From Caldimonas sp. (lineage in GTDB: Bacteria; Pseudomonadota; Gammaproteobacteria; Burkholderiales; Burkholderiaceae_C): a DNA stretch of 28,500 bases. The notes under the pieces are model-generated. The model saw nothing but the letters and a program-made list of their open reading frames with translations, was not told the origin of the DNA and did not search any database. The stretch lies in NCBI GenBank assembly GCA_030150305.1, contig JASLGD010000471.1, positions 1-28,500 of the forward strand. Reading direction: 5' to 3'. Of this stretch, positions 23,528 through 28,500 are shown piece after piece. Each line of letters opens with the position of its first letter. The first letter of the stretch is position 1. Position numbers and translations under genes: made by a program.

Positions 23528-24445
23528 TCAGCGCACGATGAAGCTTCGGACCAGCTCGATCGTGGCGCGCGGGTTCTCTTCCATGATCCAGTGGCCGGAA
23601 TCGGGAACGATGCCCCCGGTGACGTCGTCAGCGGCAGCGCGCATGACGGTCGCCATCATCGGGCCGAAGGATTGCTCGCCGCCGAGCGCCAGGATCGGCA
23701 TCTTGAGGCGGCCTTGCGCAAGGAAAGCGCGGTTGTCGACCGCGTCCTGGTCGAACGCCGAGAACTGCGCGAAGCCGGAGTGCATAGCGACCGGCAGCGC
23801 GTACAACTCGGCGTAGTGGCGCCGGGAGGCTTCGCTGAAGCGCGCTGGCGAGGCCGAGAACTCGTTCCAGAAGCGATCGAGATAGATCCGTTCGCGGCCG
23901 GCGACCAGACGCTCCATGTCGGGTCCGCCGAAGCGAAAGTGCCACAACAAGGGATTCTTGAGGATCTCGTCCCAGGGCCCGACTCCTGGAACCGGAGCAT
24001 CGATCAGGACGAGGCGACGCACGCGCTCCGGGTAGCGTGCCGCGAGCTGGAACGCGACCATGTTGCCGATGTCGTGAGCGACGACGTCGGCCTGCGCGAC
24101 GTTCAGCGCCGTCATGACCGCCGTCACGTCGTCGGCCTGCGTCTTCTTGTCGAAGCCGCCGGCTGGCTTCGACGAGAGACCGAGGCCGCGCAGATCGGGA
24201 ACGATCACCAGGTGGTCGCGCGCGAGGTCGACGGCGAGGGGCACCCACATGTCGCCGGTCTCGCCGTAGCCGTGCAACAGCACGACCGCCTGCCCCGATC
24301 CGGCCGAGCGGACGTGGATCGTCGCGCCGTTGCCGACCACTTCGCGCACCGTGAAGCCGGGGAAATCGAAGTCTCCTGCCCACGACCCGCGGCTCAGGAG
24401 CAGAGACAGCAACAACCACAGGAAGCATCGAGCAAGCAAGCGCAT
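23528..24445 (-). CDS. Secreted alpha/beta hydrolase with Asp nucleophile (epoxide-hydrolase/dehalogenase-like)
   Basis: The 305-residue protein has a signal peptide (MRLLARCFLWLLLSLLLSRGSWA). Its alpha/beta hydrolase fold shows the oxyanion HGYGETGDMW (about 58-67), a nucleophile elbow VAHDIGNM with Asp125 rather than Ser, and the catalytic His in DSGHWIMEENP near the C-terminus. An Asp nucleophile is typical of epoxide hydrolases and haloalkane dehalogenases. A cap domain lies between (WDEILKNPLLWHF onward). ATG at 24445 is preceded on its strand by GGAGAGAG. The export signal suggests a periplasmic or secreted enzyme. It is divergent from a LysR regulator that likely controls it. Substrate unknown. 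Confidence 0.87.
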   Translation of the reverse strand: MRLLARCFLWLLLSLLLSRGSWAGDFDFPGFTVREVVGNGATIHVRSAGSGQAVVLLHGYGETGDMWVPLAVDLARDHLVIVPDLRGLGLSSKPAGGFDKKTQADDVTAVMTALNVAQADVVAHDIGNMVAFQLAARYPERVRRLVLIDAPVPGVGPWDEILKNPLLWHFRFGGPDMERLVAGRERIYLDRFWNEFSASPARFSEASRRHYAELYALPVAMHSGFAQFSAFDQDAVDNRAFLAQGRLKMPILALGGEQSFGPMMATVMRAAADDVTGGIVPDSGHWIMEENPRATIELVRSFIVR

Positions 24446-24542
24446 GGATCTCTCTCCGGCGACTTCGGCGCTCGACGTGAACGCCGGCCGTCAGTCTCCC
24501 GTGAACCGTGCGCTTCGACTAGTCGCCGCCGCACGTAATCAG

Positions 24543-24561
24543 CTTCAACCCGGGGTTTAAG
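24543..24561. promoter_or_regulatory. LysR-type operator candidate
   Basis: CTTCAACCC-G-GGGTTTAAG is a 19-bp inverted repeat with one mismatch per arm. It ends 8 bases before the lysR start and lies in the 124-base gap between the divergent genes, so it is well placed for autoregulation and for control of the hydrolase. Confidence 0.55.
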
Positions 24562-24569
24562 ATCGCAGC

Positions 24570-25493
24570 GTGGCGCACATGCAGCATCTGGTGTCGTTCG
24601 CGCAGACCGCGGAGCACGGAAGCTTCTCGGCCGCCGCGCGGGTCCTCGGCGTCACGCCCGCCGGCGTGAGCAAGAACGTGGCCCGTCTCGAGCGCGATCT
24701 CGGTGTGCGCCTGTTTCATCGCAGCACGCGCCGCCTGCGGCTCACCGAAGACGGCGAACGCTTCCTGCAGCAGGTGGACGGCCCGCTCTCCTCGTTGCAG
24801 GCCGCCGTCGCCGGCGTCAACGATCGCGACGGCGAGCCTGCCGGCACGTTGAAGGTCAGCATGGGCGTGGCGTTCGGTCGCAACTTCCTGGTCCCGTTGC
24901 TCGGTGCCTTTCTCGAGCGGCATCCACGCGTGCTGCCCGATTGGCATTTCGACAATCGGCAGGTCGACATCGTCGGCGAGGGCTTCGATGCCGCGATCGG
25001 CGGCGGCTTCCCGCTCGCCTCCGGAATCGTCGCCCGCGAGCTTGCGCCGGTGCACATCGTCGCAGTGGCGTCGCCCGCCTACATGGCCTCGCGGCAAATG
25101 CCGGTCGGCCCCCGCGATCTCGCGACCTTCGACGGCATCATGCGGCGCTCTTCGCCGAGCGGCCGGGTGCGTCGGTGGTCGCTCCGCTCGAGGCGCACGG
25201 CAGAGCAGGTCGTCGAGTGTCGGCCGCGCCTGATCCTGAGCGACCCCGAAGCGATTGCGCACGCCGCCCGGCTCGGTCTAGGCGTCGCGCTCCTGCCGAT
25301 GCCCTTCGCGTTCGCACTGATCGCGTCCGGTGAACTCGTGCGGCTCCTGCCGGGATGGTGGAGCGACGCCGGGCCTGTCTCCATCTACTACCCGAGCCGA
25401 AGACTGCTGCCCGCAAAGACCCGGGCGTTCGTCGACTTCGTGTCGGAGCGCTTTCGTGCCGCGGGCTTTGCCAGGCTGGTCGACGGCCGCTGA
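24570..25493 (+). CDS. LysR-family transcriptional regulator
   Basis: The 307-residue protein has an N-terminal winged helix-turn-helix (FAQTAEHGSFSAAARVLGVTPAGVSKNVARLERDLGVRLFHRSTR, about residues 10-54) and a type 2 periplasmic-binding-like effector domain starting at GTLKVSMGVAFG. GTG at 24570 gives the normal LysR spacing before the first helix; ATG at 24579 is an alternative. It is divergent from the secreted hydrolase, a common arrangement in which the regulator activates the neighbour in response to a substrate-related ligand. Confidence 0.88.
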   Translation: MAHMQHLVSFAQTAEHGSFSAAARVLGVTPAGVSKNVARLERDLGVRLFHRSTRRLRLTEDGERFLQQVDGPLSSLQAAVAGVNDRDGEPAGTLKVSMGVAFGRNFLVPLLGAFLERHPRVLPDWHFDNRQVDIVGEGFDAAIGGGFPLASGIVARELAPVHIVAVASPAYMASRQMPVGPRDLATFDGIMRRSSPSGRVRRWSLRSRRTAEQVVECRPRLILSDPEAIAHAARLGLGVALLPMPFAFALIASGELVRLLPGWWSDAGPVSIYYPSRRLLPAKTRAFVDFVSERFRAAGFARLVDGR

Positions 25494-25514
25494 GCGCGAC
25501 GCCTCGCCGGCAGG

Positions 25515-25540
25515 CGGCAGCGCCCGCGCGGGCGCTGCCG
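25515..25540. terminator. Palindromic hairpin between convergent genes
   Basis: A perfect 26-bp palindrome (CGGCAGCGCCC, GCGC centre, GGGCGCTGCCG) lies between the stop of lysR (25493) and the stop of the cytochrome gene (25559). A hairpin forms in either transcript. T-runs are absent, so the terminator call rests on the position. Confidence 0.55.
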
Positions 25541-25558
25541 TGCACACGCCGTCGTCGC

Positions 25559-26905
25559 TCAGGGCTTGGCGGCATCCGCACACGCCTTGATCAGGAAATC
25601 CGTGTGCGTCTTGTAGGCCGGGTCGGGAAACACCGTGCCCCCCTGCGGCATCGTCTTGTTGATCGCGTTCTTCAGGACCGCGTCGCAGTAGTTCTCGCCG
25701 GCCGGCGTGGCGATCTCGCGCACGATCTCCGGCAGGCGCCGCTGATCGCTCTCGCCGTGGCAATCGAGGCAGCTGTCCTGTCCGGCGGGAAGCGCGACGC
25801 CGGCGAGCTTGGTGTTCGGTCCCGAGTTCTGCGGCCACGTCGCCGCGACGATCGGCTTGTAGTACGCCTTCGGCTCGAGGTTGGCGATGTTCTGGAATGG
25901 CTTCTTGTCGGGATGGACGATGAACGAGTTCTCGCCGGCGTGACACGCAGTGCACGTGCCGCCCGTTCCGCCGTCGAGCTCCGGCCCCGCGGCGAAGTTG
26001 GTGTTGATCGGGAACTCGCCCGTGCGCGGGAACTCGACGCCCACCTTGTCCTTCTGGTTGTCCCAGAAGCACGCCTTGGAGGAGAACTTGCCGCCGCCGA
26101 TGTCGACCCCGGTGCCCATGCAGATGATGCCGAGCAACTCGAACTTGGCGTCGGCCGGCGCCTCCTTGTATCGCGGCAGCGCCAGGCACACGCCCTGCGG
26201 GGAGGCGCTCTGGAACTCGAAGACCTCGGCAAGCTTGTCGTCGCTGATGAAGACGTCCGTTCGCGCCAGCACGCCTTTGCTCGTCCAGCCGCCGGCGCCG
26301 GTCGTGCCCCACGTCGGCGGAATGGGAACGCCCTCCTTGCGGCACTTCTTGGCGTACGCCTCGCGCGCCTGCAGCACTTCGGCGGCGGGCGGCGTTCCGG
26401 CAGCGACGAGCGCCGGTGCCAGCACGCCGATCTGGCGCAGCGTCGCCAGCTCGTCGGGCCGCATGCGGTACGTCGAGCCGTCGGGAGCGCCGACACCCTG
26501 CTGCAGCGACCACTTGAGGATGCGGTTGTGCTTCTTCAGCACGGCGGCGTCGGCGGGTGCGACGTCGTCGATCAGCCAGTCGAGCAGCAGGCTGCGGCCC
26601 ATCAGCGCGGCGCGCGCGTCGGTCGGCGTGCCGCGCGCGATGTCGTCGAGGTACGTGCGCTTGGACAGGTAGGCGGCGCGCTGCGCGGCGCTCGCGCTCT
26701 CGAGCACATGTGACGCGTAGAGCTGCAGCGTGTGCTCGACGAACTCGGTGGTGACGCGAACCTGTCCGCCGTCGGGGCCGAACACGGCGCCGTGCGCGGC
26801 GCCGGTGATCGGATCGTGGAAGGGCCGCGCGGCCATGACCGTGGCGGTGATCGGGACGCAGAGTGCGAGCGCGATCGCACCCGCGAGGCGTGTCGTTCGA
26901 TGCAT
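25559..26905 (-). CDS. Secreted di-heme cytochrome c-like protein
   Basis: This 448-residue protein has a signal peptide (RLAGAIALALCVPITATVMAA) and two heme c attachment motifs in the C-terminal half, CTACH (25940-25954) and CLDCH (25757-25771). The middle region contains WGTTGAGGWTSKGV and CLALPRYKEAP, and several extra Cys that may form disulfides. It should be an electron carrier or oxidase-type enzyme in the periplasm. I do not recognise a precise family, and its size and long N-terminal helical part are larger than a simple cytochrome c. GGAGG at 26911-26915 supports ATG at 26905. It starts 13 bases after the PEP-CTERM gene and is probably co-transcribed with it. Confidence 0.82.
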   Translation of the reverse strand: MHRTTRLAGAIALALCVPITATVMAARPFHDPITGAAHGAVFGPDGGQVRVTTEFVEHTLQLYASHVLESASAAQRAAYLSKRTYLDDIARGTPTDARAALMGRSLLLDWLIDDVAPADAAVLKKHNRILKWSLQQGVGAPDGSTYRMRPDELATLRQIGVLAPALVAAGTPPAAEVLQAREAYAKKCRKEGVPIPPTWGTTGAGGWTSKGVLARTDVFISDDKLAEVFEFQSASPQGVCLALPRYKEAPADAKFELLGIICMGTGVDIGGGKFSSKACFWDNQKDKVGVEFPRTGEFPINTNFAAGPELDGGTGGTCTACHAGENSFIVHPDKKPFQNIANLEPKAYYKPIVAATWPQNSGPNTKLAGVALPAGQDSCLDCHGESDQRRLPEIVREIATPAGENYCDAVLKNAINKTMPQGGTVFPDPAYKTHTDFLIKACADAAKP

Positions 26906-26918
26906 GCGAACCTCCGAG

Positions 26919-27605
26919 TCAGGAGTGGAGACGGCGCCTGGACCAGGCGATGGCGGCGAGCCCGAGCAGCGTGAGCGCCCAGGCTTCGGGCTCGGGGACG
27001 ACGGCGGCAGGCGTGATCACGATGTTGTCGACTCCGACCCAGTCGTCGAACGAACCCGGCGCGACGGCGACGCGGGTGATCCCGGTGCCGACGTACGACA
27101 GCGTCAGCTGGCCGACGTTGTCGTCCGGGAGCGAGCCGGCGCGCGTCGCCAGCAGCGTGCTGCCTGCGTAGACGAAGATGCGCGTGTCGGGCGCTGCCGC
27201 CTGGCCGCCGACACCGGCGAAGGTGACGCTCACCGCCTGCGCCGGGTTCGCGAGCAGGATGTTGAAGCTCGGATCGCCGTCCTCGAGCGTCTCCCAGTTG
27301 AGGAAGTGTTGGAGGATGTTCTTGCTGACGAGGCTCGGCACCCCGAGCGCGCCGAAGTCGACCCCAAGCACGCCGGTGTCGATCGAGACGATCGTCATGT
27401 CGGTGTTGGTCGCCCACGAAACGCCCGACGACGACGAGCCCGGGCCGGAGAACGCGTTCGCGGCGAAGGTCACTCCCAGCCCGGCGTACTGGCTGCCGAG
27501 CGTGGTGCCGGGCGCGAGGTCGTCGAAGTTGATCGTCTGCGCTGCGGCCGTGCAGGCCAGCAGCAACCCCGTGCCGAGCAGCACGGACAGGCGCGAGAGC
27601 TTCAT
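26919..27605 (-). CDS. PEP-CTERM sorted surface protein
   Basis: The 228-residue protein has a signal peptide (RLSVLLGTGLLLACTAAAQ), a beta-rich body (INFDDLAPGTTLGSQY through VGVDNIVITPA), and a C-terminal sorting signal. That signal is VPEPEAWALTLLGLAAIAWS followed by RRRLHS: the PEP motif, a transmembrane helix and a basic tail. Proteins of this type are processed by exosortase, a system usually tied to exopolysaccharide and floc or biofilm formation. No exosortase gene lies in the window. AGGAGGG precedes the ATG at 27605. The di-heme cytochrome follows in the same direction. Confidence 0.88.
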   Translation of the reverse strand: MKLSRLSVLLGTGLLLACTAAAQTINFDDLAPGTTLGSQYAGLGVTFAANAFSGPGSSSSGVSWATNTDMTIVSIDTGVLGVDFGALGVPSLVSKNILQHFLNWETLEDGDPSFNILLANPAQAVSVTFAGVGGQAAAPDTRIFVYAGSTLLATRAGSLPDDNVGQLTLSYVGTGITRVAVAPGSFDDWVGVDNIVITPAAVVPEPEAWALTLLGLAAIAWSRRRLHS

Positions 27606-27649
27606 CTGCAGTCCCTCCTGGTGGCGCCCCGTGGGGCGGTTGTCGAACG

Positions 27650-28008
27650 GGAAGCGGAAAGCTGCGACGGGACACTCTTTGCGCGCGAGTGTGCTCGCGA
27701 GTCCGTCGATCACCTGCGCGAAAGGCGCGGCAGCGTCCTCCACTTTGTGGACGACGACTCGACTGCGCGGCACATCCTTGAAATCCTGCGCATTGAGCAG
27801 CACCGTGGCGTGACGAAAGAGCGCATCGATCGCGGGTCGGCTGCGCTCGAGGCCGAGCGACGTGAAGCCGGCGAGTGCGCGTCGAGGTGCCGGCGCGCGG
27901 CGGCGTCGTCGCCCACCTCGTTGTAAATGTCGCCGAGCTCGCTGTGCAGCGGCGCGCGCGATCGCGGTGCACGACCGCCAGCCCGTGCGGGCCGAGGAAC
28001 GATGCGGC
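27650..28008 (-). pseudogene. Multi-frameshifted gene remnant (TPR-like part)
   Basis: Three protein-like pieces lie in three successive minus-strand frames. They are FLGPHGLAVVHRDRA (about 27960-28000), LHSELGDIYNEVGDDAAARRHLDA (about 27880-27950, resembling a tetratricopeptide repeat), and ALAGFTSLGLERSRP then ATVLLNAQDFKDVPRSRVVV (about 27700-27885). Joined in this order they give a plausible single protein with two frame changes. No intact start or stop is visible; the last piece runs into the region before the PEP-CTERM gene. Confidence 0.45.
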
Positions 28009-28185
28009 CGGCTACGTCTACTTCGCCGAGAACGGCTATTGGCTGCGCCGGGGTCGCGCCGAACGCGACGCACGACGTGAGCCTCTACGCCGGCAGCTAC
28101 GCGGCAACAGGGTCGGCCGACGGCACGCTCGCCACGGCGACGTTCGGGAGCCTGATCGGACTTGCATTCGACACCGCCGGCAACT
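28001..28185 (+). pseudogene. NHL-repeat protein fragment with frameshift
   Basis: The frame starting at 28001 encodes DAAGYVYFAENGYWLRR. One extra G in the run at 28050-28053 shifts it to VAPNATHDVSLYAGSYAATG and then SADGTLATATFGSLIGLAFDTAGN. This is the NHL/six-bladed propeller pattern (GxADG...F..P.GLA.D..GN), after which the similarity stops. The fragment has lost both ends. It lies back to back with the minus-strand remnant. Confidence 0.6.
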
Positions 28186-28290
28186 CGGGACCGCCCCGAC
28201 GACGTCAGGCCAACAGCGGCGGGACGCGTCGGGGACTCCGGTCTGGAAGCGACACCGTCAAACTGGATGCAACAACCTCTGGCATCGGGC

Positions 28291-28500
28291 TCACTGCGAG
28301 ACCTGGATGACGTTGCGCACCACCGGGAAGATGTGCTGTTGCCAGCGGCGGCCGGCGAAGACACCGTAGTGGCCGACGTTGGGCTGCACGTGGTGCGTGC
28401 GCATGTACGGCCTGAGGCGCGTCAGGTCGTGCGCCGCGAGCGTCTGGCCGAGAGCGCAGATGTCGTCGCGCTCGCCTTCGACCGTGAGCAGCGCGGTGCG
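28291..28500 (-). CDS. Polyhydroxybutyrate-depolymerase-like protein, C-terminus
   Basis: The gene runs off the right edge; 69 codons and the stop are visible. The segment reads LLTVEGERDDICALGQTLAAHDL, then HHVQPNVGHYGVFAGRRWQQHIFPVVRNVI. It agrees with the C-terminal end of intracellular PHB depolymerases of the alpha/beta hydrolase type, with VGHYGVF holding the catalytic His and GERDD the acidic position. Such an enzyme releases hydroxybutyrate from stored PHA in the cytoplasm. The start is outside the window. Confidence 0.8.
   Translation of the reverse strand, partial: RTALLTVEGERDDICALGQTLAAHDLTRLRPYMRTHHVQPNVGHYGVFAGRRWQQHIFPVVRNVIQVSQ

Overview
The window looks like chromosomal DNA from a very GC-rich betaproteobacterium, probably Burkholderiales or close to it. 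This is inferred from gene content: an ApaH with a GDLQGC motif, a PcaB cycloisomerase, a PHB-depolymerase-like protein, a PEP-CTERM protein, a TonB receptor, a YghA-type SDR and a YflT/glycine-zipper stress protein. No rRNA, CRISPR array, insertion sequence or phage gene was seen.

Layout. 1-1744 (-): the 5' part of pcaB and, upstream of it, a CNNM/CorC transporter-like protein. 1853-4978 (+): apaH and a Gly-linker lipoprotein with a beta-propeller-like C-terminal half. 5073-10146: a CotA-like multicopper oxidase with Tat and lipobox signals (-), diverging from a small His-containing exported protein and a TonB-dependent receptor (+). This looks like an envelope or metal-handling group. 10176-18690: the main metabolic unit. 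A LacI-type repressor (-) diverges from an eight-gene operon: solute-binding protein, two permeases, a 58-residue membrane protein, two non-identical ATPases, DhaL and DhaK. It reads as import of a small polyol, triose or tetrose followed by phosphorylation of a ketose (dihydroxyacetone or a relative). No DhaM is present. The control region holds a perfect palindrome inside a promoter spacer and a pair of 11-bp inverted repeats 84 bp apart.

18817-23368: tRNA-Ser(UGA) without an encoded CCA, then an accessory stretch. It holds a decayed AraC-type helix-turn-helix fragment, a receiver-only response regulator, two glycine-zipper proteins (one with three exact-period 180-bp repeats), a broken GGDEF gene, a Tat-signal SDR and a DUF4142-like protein. 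23528-25493: a secreted alpha/beta hydrolase divergent from a LysR regulator, with a 19-bp near-palindrome between them. 25559-27605 (-): a PEP-CTERM protein and a secreted di-heme cytochrome c, arranged like an operon. 27650-28185 holds two decayed gene fragments on opposite strands (one NHL-repeat-like). 28291-28500 (-) is the C-terminus of a PHB-depolymerase-like protein.

The most interesting system is the LacI/ABC/DhaLK operon, because of its unusual ATPase pair and mini membrane subunit. Gene decay and repeat structure next to the tRNA gene are the second theme. Strong GC-rich perfect palindromes recur between genes, and only one is followed by a T-rich run.
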